Shown here one piece after another: positions 1 through 6,848 of a DNA stretch of 7,395 nt. Source of the DNA: Phycisphaerales bacterium (lineage in GTDB: Bacteria; Planctomycetota; Phycisphaerae; Phycisphaerales; SM1A02); assembly GCA_007125255.1 (NCBI GenBank), contig SLDM01000236.1, positions 1-7,395 of the forward strand. Reading direction: 5' to 3'. Position numbers and translations under genes: made by a program. The notes under the pieces are model-generated. The model was not told the DNA's origin. It saw only the letters and a program-made list of their open reading frames with translations, and did not search any database. Every line of letters begins with the position of its first letter. Position 1 is the stretch's first letter.

Positions 1-291
1 ATTGCCGTCGTTGAAGCGATGCTCAGCGGCTGTCTGCCGTGGCTGCCGGCGCGGCTCAGCTATCCGGAATTGCTGCCGGAGCGGGCCCGCGGTCTCTCAC
101 CGATCGCGCCGCCGCCGAGTGAAGGTCTGCCGGCGATCCGGCGGGCGATTGCGGCGCATCTGAAGCCAGCGGAGGCGGCGCATGCGGTTGCGGCAATCGA
201 TCTGGAAGTTGAGAGGCAAAGCGACGAAGGGGCGAAGCGATGGAGCGACGTAGGGAAAGCGACGGAGGGGCAAAGCGACGGAGCGACGTAG
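1..291 (+). CDS. C-terminal part of a QTMAN/DUF3524-like glycosyltransferase (5' end outside window)
   Basis: The frame is open from base 1, so only the last 97 residues are present. The visible start, IAVVEAMLSGCLPWLPARLSYPELLPE, matches the donor-binding region of GT-B (GT4-like) enzymes. The combination VVEA...GC.P..P..LSYPEL is characteristic of the tRNA-queuosine alpha-mannosyltransferase/DUF3524 family (animal GTDC1/QTMAN and bacterial homologues). In animals the enzyme transfers mannose from GDP-mannose to queuosine in tRNA-Asp; whether the bacterial homologues do the same is not settled. The Glu of VVEA is the likely second Glu of the E-x7-E motif, and the first lies off the window. 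From about residue 72 the protein is encoded by an intergenic-type tandem repeat (RQSDEGAKRWSDVGKATEGQSDGAT) and ends at a TAG inside a repeat unit. This low-complexity tail is probably not part of the ancestral fold. Family assignment is fairly good; substrate is inferred. Confidence 0.75.
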   Translation: MAVVEAMLSGCLPWLPARLSYPELLPERARGLSPIAPPPSEGLPAIRRAIAAHLKPAEAAHAVAAIDLEVERQSDEGAKRWSDVGKATEGQSDGAT

Positions 292-366
292 GGAAAGCGA
301 CGGAGGGGCAAAGCGACGGAGCGACGTAGGGAAAGCGACGGAGGGGCAAAGCGACGGAGCGACGAA
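213..366. repeat. 38-bp tandem repeat built from 8-bp GCGACGGA-like units
   Basis: Three full 38-bp units start at 229, 267 and 305. A partial unit runs from 343 to about 366, and degenerate half units occupy 213-228. Each unit breaks down as ggggcaaa, gcgacgga, gcgacgta, gggaaa, gcgacgga (8+8+8+6+8 bases). The second and third units are identical, and the first differs by two bases (cgaa, gatgga). Because 38 is not a multiple of three, each copy changes reading frame. The first copies are translated as the tail of the glycosyltransferase, and the tag in gcgacgta at 283-290 is its stop codon. There are no unique spacers, so this is a satellite-type array and not a CRISPR. Confidence 0.9.
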
Positions 367-524
367 GGGTTTGTCGACTGAGCGCCTGCGTGGTGGTCAG
401 GGATGACCGGTTCAGCGGGTGATCATTTATGGGGGCCAGGCGGCGAGCGGCGTGGCCGCCCTGCCGAGATCGGCCCCTCTCCCGAACGTCCTATAAGATA
501 GATTACGTAAAATTCAGAGGGAAA

Positions 525-600
525 GTGACTGAGTGACGAAGTAACGGAGTGACGGAGAAAGGCACGGGGGCACGAAGTGAGTGACGGAGTGACGAAGACG
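525..600. repeat. 8-bp-unit repeat array, GTGACGGA/GGCACGAA type
   Basis: Eight 8-bp units sit in near-perfect register: gtgactga (525), gtgacgaa (533), gtaacgga (541), gtgacgga (549), ggcacggg (561), ggcacgaa (569), gtgacgga (581) and gtgacgaa (589). Two 4-bp spacers interrupt them (gaaa at 557, gtga at 577). The consensus is the same as in the 213-366 array (G-x-S-A-C-G-R-A), so the two arrays appear related by descent or by a shared amplification mechanism. The array abuts the left arm of the palindromic element at 599. Confidence 0.85.
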
Positions 601-748
601 GGTGCCGTGGTCTGAGCGACTTCAGGAGCGAAGGCCTCGAGATCGCGCGACGGTCATCCAGATCTCATCGCACATCAAACTCGCATCGGCATGGCCTTCC
701 GGCATGTCCTCACTCTCGTGAGGCCATGCCTCCAGACCACGGCACCCG
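599..748. repeat. Palindromic element with 16-bp perfect arms and nested hairpins
   Basis: The left arm cgggtgccgtggtctg (599-614) is the exact reverse complement of 733-748. Inside, ggcatggcct (688-697) pairs perfectly with aggccatgcc (721-730). Inside that, cctcac (708-713) and gtgagg (718-723) form a tight 6-bp stem with a 4-base loop, an alternative fold to part of the middle stem. The nesting suggests selection for, or origin from, a folded single strand, as in REP/REPIN-like elements or small non-autonomous elements. No transposase lies inside and no target-site duplication is obvious. A small structured RNA is an alternative. The inverted repeats are directly visible; the element's nature is inferred. 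Confidence 0.6.
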
Positions 749-778
749 GCTTGATCCGGCGTCGTCCTTCCACCAGCG

Positions 779-816
779 CACGGCCGACTCGCTGCGCTCG
801 CTGGCCGTGGCACCCT
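779..816. repeat. Small GC-rich palindrome ending in GGCACCC
   Basis: The arms cacggcc (779-785) and ggccgtg (803-809) are perfect reverse complements around a 17-base loop that is itself repetitive (cgctgcgctcgct). The right flank reads on to ggcaccc at 810-816. The larger palindromic element ends its right arm with the same ggcaccc (741-747). The shared end suggests the two modules belong to one family of dispersed intergenic palindromes. Confidence 0.5.
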
Positions 817-872
817 GCTGCGTACAGAGCGTTCTCGACGCGCGGGAATGACAGAATGCCCGACTCGCGCCA

Positions 873-951
873 ACGTCTTCCGTCTTACCACCCTCCGTGC
901 CTTCGTGCCGCCGTGCCTTTCTTCGTCTCTCCGTCACTTCCCCTCCGTGCC
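873..951. repeat. Inverted copy of the 8-bp-unit repeat array, running into the epimerase 3' end
   Basis: On the plus strand the units read tccgtgcc (894), ttcgtgcc (902), gccgtgcc (910), ttcgtctc (922), tccgtcac (930) and tccgtgcc (944), with short pyrimidine spacers. More degenerate units lie at 873-893. Reverse complemented, these are ggcacgga, ggcacgaa, ggcacggc, gagacgaa and gtgacgga: the same unit set as at 525-600, in the opposite orientation. The minus-strand epimerase ends inside this array, and its TGA stop (936-934) is the tga of a GTGACGGA unit. Confidence 0.8.
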
Positions 952-1929
952 TTCCCTCTCCATCCTCGACTTGAGCCACGACCACTGTCGGGCGACGCCT
1001 TCGGCGAAGGTGGTACCCGGCCGGTAGTTCAGCTCGGCCCGCGATCGGGCCAGGTCGGCGTAGGTGCGGTTCACATCACCCGGCTGCATCGGAAGGCGCT
1101 CGATCACCGCATCGCGCCCCACGACCCGTTCGATCGTACGGATCATCTCCGTCAGGGTGATCGGATCCGACCCGCCGAGGTTGTAGATTCGAAAGAATCC
1201 CTCGGGCGCGGTGGCGAGCTTCTCCGCCGCGGCGAAAAGTCCCTGGATGATGTCGTCGATGTAGGTGTAATCGCGGCTGCTTGAACCGTCGCCGAAGACG
1301 GGGATCGGCTCGCCCCGGGCAATGCGCCGCATGAACTTGCTGATGGCCAGATCCGGGCGCTGCCCCGGACCGAAAACGGTAAAGAAGCGGATGGAGGCGA
1401 TCGAAACGTGATACCGGGAGGCGTAGACGCGGCAGATCAATTCCCCGGCCGCCTTCGTCGCGGCGTACGGACTGATCGGTTCGTCGACGCGGTCTTCCTC
1501 GGCGAAGGGAATCTTCGCGTTGTTGCCGTACACGCTTGAGCTGGAGGCAAAGATGACCCGGCGGCAACCGGCAGCGCGGGCCGCTTCAAGCGTCACGTTG
1601 AGTCCATCGAGATTGACCGAGGTGTACCGGGCCGGCTGCTCAATGCTCGGCCTGACGCCGGCAAGGGCCGCGAGATGGAAGACGACATCCGGCGGGTCGT
1701 CGCTCGGCGCCGCCTTTCGCATCGCTTCCGCATCACGGATATCCGCTTCGTGGAAAGTGAACCGGTCGCATTCCAATGCGCGGAGGTTGTCGAGCTTGAT
1801 CGACCGGTCATAGAAGGGATCAAAGTTGTCGACGCCGGTGACCCGCATGCCCTTCTCGAGAAGACGGCGGGCGAGGTGGGAGCCGATGAATCCTGCGGCA
1901 CCGGTGATCAGACAGTGTTGCATCGTCAT
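934..1929 (-). CDS. NAD-dependent nucleotide-sugar epimerase (extended SDR; UDP-glucuronate 4-epimerase-like)
   Basis: This 331-residue cytoplasmic enzyme is a normal length for the extended SDR family. It probably inverts C4 of a UDP-sugar for polysaccharide or cell-surface glycan synthesis. The Rossmann motif GAAGFIG is at residues 10-16, with D34 in the place of the acidic residue that binds the NAD ribose. The catalytic Ser cluster is ASSSSVYG (129-135), and Y155-x3-K159 (SPYAATK) is the active-site pair. RFFTVFGPGQRPDLAISKF (181-199) and the N-terminal FDPFYDRSIKLDNL resemble UDP-glucuronate 4-epimerases more than UDP-galactose 4-epimerases; UDP-glucose, UDP-GlcNAc or UDP-GlcA remain possible substrates. 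The start is the ATG at 1929, with GAGAAG 8 bases upstream; M3 at 1923 is an alternative. The last residues, EREGTEGK, are encoded by the intergenic repeat array. It lies 216 bp downstream of the pseudopilin-like gene on the same strand and has its own candidate promoter. Confidence 0.9.
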   Translation of the reverse strand: MTMQHCLITGAAGFIGSHLARRLLEKGMRVTGVDNFDPFYDRSIKLDNLRALECDRFTFHEADIRDAEAMRKAAPSDDPPDVVFHLAALAGVRPSIEQPARYTSVNLDGLNVTLEAARAAGCRRVIFASSSSVYGNNAKIPFAEEDRVDEPISPYAATKAAGELICRVYASRYHVSIASIRFFTVFGPGQRPDLAISKFMRRIARGEPIPVFGDGSSSRDYTYIDDIIQGLFAAAEKLATAPEGFFRIYNLGGSDPITLTEMIRTIERVVGRDAVIERLPMQPGDVNRTYADLARSRAELNYRPGTTFAEGVARQWSWLKSRMEREGTEGK

Positions 1930-1971
1930 CGTCAGGACTTCTCGCGGGCTCGGGAGTGGAGGCGATCGCGC

Positions 1972-1999
1972 AGTATAGCCGGGCGAACCGAATCGTCAT
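1972..1999 (-). promoter_or_regulatory. Candidate sigma-70-type promoter for the epimerase gene
   Basis: On the minus strand the -35 box ATGACG (1999-1994; 4 of 6 match TTGACA) is separated by 16 bases from the -10 box TATACT (1977-1972; 5 of 6 match TATAAT). Transcription would begin near 1965, giving a leader of about 36 bases before the ATG at 1929. Spacing and position are good. This suggests the epimerase can be transcribed independently of the pseudopilin upstream. Confidence 0.5.
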
Positions 2000-2005
2000 G
2001 CCGGT

Positions 2006-2027
2006 GCGCGCCGCCGCGCCGGCGCGC
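2006..2027. other. G/C-only inverted repeat just upstream of the epimerase promoter
   Basis: The arms gcgcgcc (2006-2012) and ggcgcgc (2021-2027) are perfect complements around an 8-base loop. It lies 118 bp past the stop of the minus-strand pseudopilin gene and immediately upstream of the epimerase -35 box. It could weakly terminate or stabilise the upstream transcript, but there is no U-tract, so an intrinsic terminator is not supported. Confidence 0.35.
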
Positions 2028-2079
2028 TTGCGAACGAGATGTTATTCAGTTTCCGGAGGCTCCCCTGCCTCCCCGTCCG

Positions 2080-2139
2080 GCCCCGACTGGCTCAGCCCCG
2101 ACTGGCACAGCCCCCCCGGGCACAGCCCCCCCCCCGGGG
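2080..2139. repeat. 15-bp tandem repeat with C10G4 tract
   Basis: Four units of exactly 15 bp each begin with gcccc: gccccgactggctca (2080), gccccgactggcaca (2095), gcccccccgggcaca (2110) and gccccccccccgggg (2125). The units become progressively C-richer, ending in ten Cs and four Gs. The tract starts 7 bp past the stop of the minus-strand pseudopilin gene. On the minus strand it gives runs of 10, 7, 4 and 4 Gs separated by 8-11 bases, which could form a G-quadruplex in the transcript. Homopolymer length may be variable or subject to sequencing error. Confidence 0.8.
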
Positions 2140-2145
2140 CGCGAC

Positions 2146-2988
2146 TCAACGCTGATCTTCGAGGATCGACCAGATCTGGTTGTACTTCTCCGAATTCACC
2201 GGGTTGGTGTTGCCGGCTTCATTCTGCTTGGGCAGCAGGTCGAGGATGGTAACCATGTCCGGGCGCCAGCGCACGGAGCCATCGCCGTAGGCGGCATTGA
2301 CGCCGAACTGGTGGTTGATATCGCTCGCGGTTCGCAGACCATCGGTGGCGATCACCAGGGTGGAGGGGCGCACGAAGAAGCGGCGCATCCCGGTCTGCCA
2401 GTCCCGGTCGCCGGAATAGTGGTAGTTCGTGTAGATGACCTGTTCCTCTTCCGAATGCCACCGGTCCGCGTACCGGGAAAGCGGGTGCTGCCCGGTGTGG
2501 CTCGGACAGTAGAAGCATTCGAAGGAGCCGCAGTAACCCTGCTTGAAGAGCAGGCCAAAGCCATCCCACGCGCCGGGGGCATCCGACCGCGGTGTACGGG
2601 AAACCATGAGTTCCTGGGGTTCCCAGATCCCCGCCTGCGGACTGAGGTTGATCGAGGGCGGCAGGTTGTCGTAGTGATCGGCGGCGTAGATGCTCTTGGC
2701 CACGGCGATCTGACGCAGGTTGGAGGCGCAGACGACCTTGTGGACGTTCTCGCGCAGCTTGTTCAGCGCGGGCATGAGCAGCGAGGTCAGGATGGTTACC
2801 ACCGCCAGAACGACGATCAGCTCCATCAGGCTGAAGCCGCGGTGCTGGCTGTGGAATTGGTTGTAATCGGGGCGGGCGCGGTGGGTCGAGTTGCCGGGCG
2901 CGCCGACCGCGCAGCCTCTGGTCTCTGATCTGGTTCCCACTGGTGCATTCACGAGCCACCACCTTTGAGGGCCGGTCCCGTTGGCCAT
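2146..2988 (-). CDS. Type II pseudopilin-like protein with prepilin N-terminus and H-X9-DG motif
   Basis: The protein has 280 residues from the ATG at 2988. A class III prepilin signal is clear: RGFSLMELIVVLAVVTILTSLLMPAL (50-75), with expected cleavage after G51, Phe at +1, the conserved Glu at +5 (E56) and a hydrophobic membrane helix. The C-terminal part carries H226-x9-D236-G237, the processing-associated H-X9-DG motif typical of planctomycetal pseudopilin-like families (related to DUF1559 proteins). Four cysteines (87, 153, 158, 161) could form disulphides. It is likely an exported, inner-membrane-anchored pilin-like protein; its partner machinery is not in this window. The leader is unusually long (about 50 residues). 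A GTG at 2952 with AGGTGG six bases upstream would shorten it to about 39, and I consider that start nearly as likely. The frame stays open upstream to 3534, but that stretch has no pilin features and overlaps the divergent sigma gene. Confidence 0.85.
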   Translation of the reverse strand: MANGTGPQRWWLVNAPVGTRSETRGCAVGAPGNSTHRARPDYNQFHSQHRGFSLMELIVVLAVVTILTSLLMPALNKLRENVHKVVCASNLRQIAVAKSIYAADHYDNLPPSINLSPQAGIWEPQELMVSRTPRSDAPGAWDGFGLLFKQGYCGSFECFYCPSHTGQHPLSRYADRWHSEEEQVIYTNYHYSGDRDWQTGMRRFFVRPSTLVIATDGLRTASDINHQFGVNAAYGDGSVRWRPDMVTILDLLPKQNEAGNTNPVNSEKYNQIWSILEDQR

Positions 2989-3084
2989 GTCCGGCGGCCG
3001 ACAGGACCATCCCGAGCGTTCGGCGTTATCGACCTCGAACACGGGCCCAAGGACCGATAGACCTATCCTCCAATCCTCACAAAG

Positions 3085-3112
3085 TGTATACGAAAACCAC
3101 GGAATGAAGCAA
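3085..3112 (-). promoter_or_regulatory. Candidate promoter for the pseudopilin-like gene
   Basis: On the minus strand TTGCTT (3112-3107) is followed after 16 bases by TATACA (3090-3085), in a locally AT-rich part of the divergent intergenic region. Each box matches the sigma-70 consensus only partly (3 of 6 and 4 of 6). Transcription would begin near 3078, leaving a leader of about 90 bases before the ATG at 2988. An ECF-type promoter recognised by the neighbouring sigma factor is an untested alternative. Confidence 0.35.
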
Positions 3113-3216
3113 AAAAATTCCCGAATCCCATGAATCGGCGGTAGGCTTTCCGAGCGACGCTGCTTCCGTGGAAGGTTTTCGGACGGGATCGGCGACCGAA
3201 CTGGTGTGAATTGGTC

Positions 3217-3222
3217 TAAAAT
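3217..3222 (+). promoter_or_regulatory. Possible -10 box for the ECF sigma operon
   Basis: TAAAAT matches TATAAT at 5 of 6 positions and sits in the AT-rich divergent region, but there is no recognisable -35 box 16-18 bases upstream. If it is used, transcription begins around 3229. The upstream in-frame ATG at 3223 could then not be the translation start, which favours the later start at 3292. Confidence 0.25.
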
Positions 3223-3291
3223 ATGCATCAGCGTGGAACTGATGCGGCGCCTCGTGCGGAAAATTCTGTGACGCAAGACGATAAGCCCAAC

Positions 3292-3846
3292 ATGAGCCAG
3301 CAGGATTGGATGCTGATGCATCGCGTGGCGGCCGGGGATGAGGATGCCATGGCTGAGCTCTACGATCGGTTCGGGGCACTCGTCTTCAAGGTCTCCCGCC
3401 AACTCATGCCCAGCCGGGCGGAGGCGGAGGACGCGGTTCAGGAGGTCTTCGTCCGTCTCTGGCGGACGGCCGACCGATACGACCCGCGGCGGGCCAAGCT
3501 GGTGACCTGGGTCATGCTCATCACCCGACGTCACCTGATCGATCGCATTCGGCGGAGCTCGGTGCGACCCGATACCAGCACGCTGGAAGGCGATCCCCCC
3601 CGATCCACGACCGATCGGACCCCGGAAGACAAGCCCCAGGATGCCGAGCGAAACGCTGAACTGCTCAGCCGGATCGCGGAGCTCCCCGAACTGCAGAAGA
3701 CTGTGATCGAACGGGCCTATCTGCAGGGGTTCACGCTCCGGGAGATCAGTGAGCAGCTTGACGCCCCGCTCGGGACCGTCAAGTCAGCCCTCAGCCGCGG
3801 CCTGAACCGGCTTCGGGAACGGGCGAAATCCGACTGGGCGGTCTAG
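3292..3846 (+). CDS. ECF-family RNA polymerase sigma factor (SigK-like)
   Basis: From the ATG at 3292 the protein has 184 residues, a normal ECF length. Region 2 spans roughly residues 18-90: LYDRFGALVFKVSRQLM, then the core-binding EDAVQEVFVRLWRTADRYDPRRAKLVTWVMLITRRHLIDRIRR. Region 4 (about 127-178) contains LPELQKTVIERAYLQGFTLREISEQLDAPLGTVKSALSRGLNRLRE, a helix-turn-helix for -35 recognition. The YDP...LVTWVM..TRRHLIDRIR stretch resembles the SigK/ECF19 group, which is usually paired with RskA-type anti-sigma factors, as here. An in-frame ATG at 3223 and a GTG at 3268 would add 23 or 8 residues. I prefer 3292 because the extra codons have much lower third-position GC than the gene and look disordered. 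No start has a strong Shine-Dalgarno. The protein should direct polymerase to a stress or envelope regulon, released by the downstream membrane protein. Confidence 0.92.
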   Translation: MSQQDWMLMHRVAAGDEDAMAELYDRFGALVFKVSRQLMPSRAEAEDAVQEVFVRLWRTADRYDPRRAKLVTWVMLITRRHLIDRIRRSSVRPDTSTLEGDPPRSTTDRTPEDKPQDAERNAELLSRIAELPELQKTVIERAYLQGFTLREISEQLDAPLGTVKSALSRGLNRLRERAKSDWAV

Positions 3847-3848
3847 TC

Positions 3849-3884
3849 GGATCATTCGGATGAATGGATCATTATTGGATGATT
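3849..3884. repeat. Cluster of four GGATCATT-like octamers between sigma and anti-sigma genes
   Basis: Four near-identical octamers follow the sigma stop codon: ggatcatt (3849), ggatgaat (3858), ggatcatt (3866) and ggatgatt (3877), with gaps of 1, 0 and 3 bases. They lie in the 107-bp gap between the two genes. They could be a binding site, a local slippage product or part of a weak foldback. No family is recognised. Confidence 0.5.
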
Positions 3885-3945
3885 ACAGGATTCAGAGGAC
3901 GGTTTCTCGCAACACGTGGGGACGAAATGCGAAAAAGCTGGTACC

Positions 3946-3949
3946 GGAG
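3946..3949 (+). promoter_or_regulatory. Shine-Dalgarno GGAG for the anti-sigma gene
   Basis: GGAG lies 4 bases before the ATG at 3954 and 7 bases before the ATG at 3957. The second spacing is closer to optimal, so translation may begin at either of the two adjacent ATGs. This is the clearest ribosome binding site among the intact genes here, which suggests independent translation of the anti-sigma factor despite the 107-bp gap. Confidence 0.6.
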
Positions 3950-3953
3950 ATAA

Positions 3954-4817
3954 ATGATGACTTCCCCCACTGCCATGACGCGCGAAGAAATGCTGGAGCT
4001 GGCGGCCCTTGATGCCTACGGCCTCCTCGACGAGTACGAGGCCACGCTCTATTCCCGCGCTTTTCACCAGGCGCCGCCCTCCCTGCAGAACGACCTGCTC
4101 GGCCTGCAGGCCCGGATCGCGGCGGATGAGACGCTGCTGCCGAAAGAAGAACCCCCGGCCGAACTGCGCGAACGCGTGCTCCGGGCGGTCAGCGCGGCGA
4201 TCGAGCAGGACACGCCGACCCCCCTGGCCTCGATCGGCCGGAAATCCTCCACCGAAACGATCTACCACGAGACGCAGGGGCAGTCCGATCCGCGCGATCA
4301 TCGACCGACCGCGCTGACGCGGTTCATCAGCGCGAACTTCTTCTGGCGGGCCGCGACGTTTCTCCTCGCCGGCGTCGTCATCGCGATGGCCTACGTGCTC
4401 ACCGACGCGGCGGGCCAGCACAATCGGCTGACCATGGCCGCGATCCAGAGCGATGTCGAGCAGGTGGAACAGCTCGTCGGCCCGACCCTGCGTTCGTACC
4501 TGGCCGACGCCTCCACGCAGCGCATTGTCTTTACCAGCGAGAACCCCGATGCGTCGAACTGGGCCACGCTCATGGTCCGTGAAGGTGAACGCAAAGCGCT
4601 GCTCATTGCCGTTGGTCTTTCGCCCCGCGATGATGATCGCCCCTACACCCTGCAGGTTCGCGACGACGAAGGACGGGTCTACCAGATCGCGTCGATCGAA
4701 GGTCGGTCGCAGATGCTCGGCACGCGGGTCGAGGTCGATCTGCTCGCCTACGGCGCCAATGCGCGGTGGGAAATCACCTCGCCGGACGGCGTGGTCATGA
4801 CGGGCTCGCTGGTGTAA
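3954..4817 (+). CDS. Membrane anti-sigma factor, RskA-like
   Basis: This 287-residue protein probably sequesters the ECF sigma factor encoded just upstream. Residues about 10-55 (REEMLELAALDAYGLLDEYEATLYSRA) resemble the N-terminal helical anti-sigma domain of RskA-type proteins (LAALYALGALDE pattern). They lack the HxxxCxxC zinc motif; the protein has no cysteine at all. A linker follows, then one membrane helix at about 129-150 (FFWRAATFLLAGVVIAMAYVL), then an extracytoplasmic RskA-like domain of about 135 residues. That domain includes a beta-rich section (RKALLIAVGLSPRDDDRPYTLQVRDDEGRVYQIASIEG). The topology fits N-terminus inside and sensor domain outside, with release by regulated proteolysis as known for RskA. 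M2 (3957) may be the real start, with better Shine-Dalgarno spacing. The signal sensed is unknown. Confidence 0.85.
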   Translation: MMTSPTAMTREEMLELAALDAYGLLDEYEATLYSRAFHQAPPSLQNDLLGLQARIAADETLLPKEEPPAELRERVLRAVSAAIEQDTPTPLASIGRKSSTETIYHETQGQSDPRDHRPTALTRFISANFFWRAATFLLAGVVIAMAYVLTDAAGQHNRLTMAAIQSDVEQVEQLVGPTLRSYLADASTQRIVFTSENPDASNWATLMVREGERKALLIAVGLSPRDDDRPYTLQVRDDEGRVYQIASIEGRSQMLGTRVEVDLLAYGANARWEITSPDGVVMTGSLV

Positions 4818-4873
4818 ACCGCGCGAAGATCTCGGCTCCCTCCCCGTGGAGCGAGCCCTTCCGGTCCGTCGTT

Positions 4874-6823
<1,950 letters not shown>

Positions 6824-6833
6824 GGAAAATCAT

Positions 6834-6848
6834 CTCTTGACCCAAGAG
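6834..6848. promoter_or_regulatory. 15-bp palindrome just upstream of the ABC-F start
   Basis: ctcttg (6834-6839) and caagag (6843-6848) form a perfect inverted repeat with a 3-base centre, 10 bases before the ABC-F start codon. In the transcript the second arm contains AAGAG, the only purine-rich candidate ribosome-binding sequence. The hairpin could therefore limit initiation, or the DNA could be an operator. No regulator is identified. Confidence 0.35.

Larger units (their letters stand above)
292..933. other. Repeat-rich convergent intergenic region with no convincing gene
   Basis: This stretch lies between the 3' ends of two converging genes, and I find no ORF with homology or plausible codon use. 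It holds the end of the 38-bp array, two further 8-bp-unit arrays (525-600 and about 873-951), a large palindromic element (599-748) and a smaller palindrome (779-809). At 432-477 there is another potential nested foldback: outer arms ggggcc/ggcccc and inner arms ggcggc (439-444)/gccgcc (455-460), with no T-run after it. Positions 488-515 are unusually AT-rich for the window. The bases around 842-853 (gcgggaatgaca) resemble a common dispersed bacterial repeat half-site, but the partner half is absent. Confidence 0.7.

Noticed and set aside
213..366. CRISPR-like array of 38-bp repeats
   Set aside because: The repeats are head-to-tail without unique spacers and are themselves made of an 8-bp unit; no cas genes are nearby.
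691..1284. 197-codon plus-strand ORF spanning the repeats and the epimerase 3' end
   Set aside because: It covers palindromes and repeat arrays and then runs antisense to the epimerase; no homology is recognised.
1675..2928. 417-codon plus-strand ORF, including a PTGSAPTGTAPPGTAPPPG-like stretch
   Set aside because: It runs antisense through the 5' part of the epimerase and most of the pseudopilin gene, both with clear motifs; the repeat-like peptide is just the 15-bp tandem tract read in frame. It is a high-GC shadow ORF.
2989..3534. N-terminal extension of the pseudopilin frame up to 3534
   Set aside because: The extension overlaps the divergent sigma factor gene and the AT-rich promoter region and has no pilin-like features; the real start is at or below 2988.
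4833..4857. Possible minus-strand terminator after the ABC-F gene (ggctc/gagcc arms)
   Set aside because: The stem is only about 5 bp with a large loop and no T-run on the minus strand, so it is not called.
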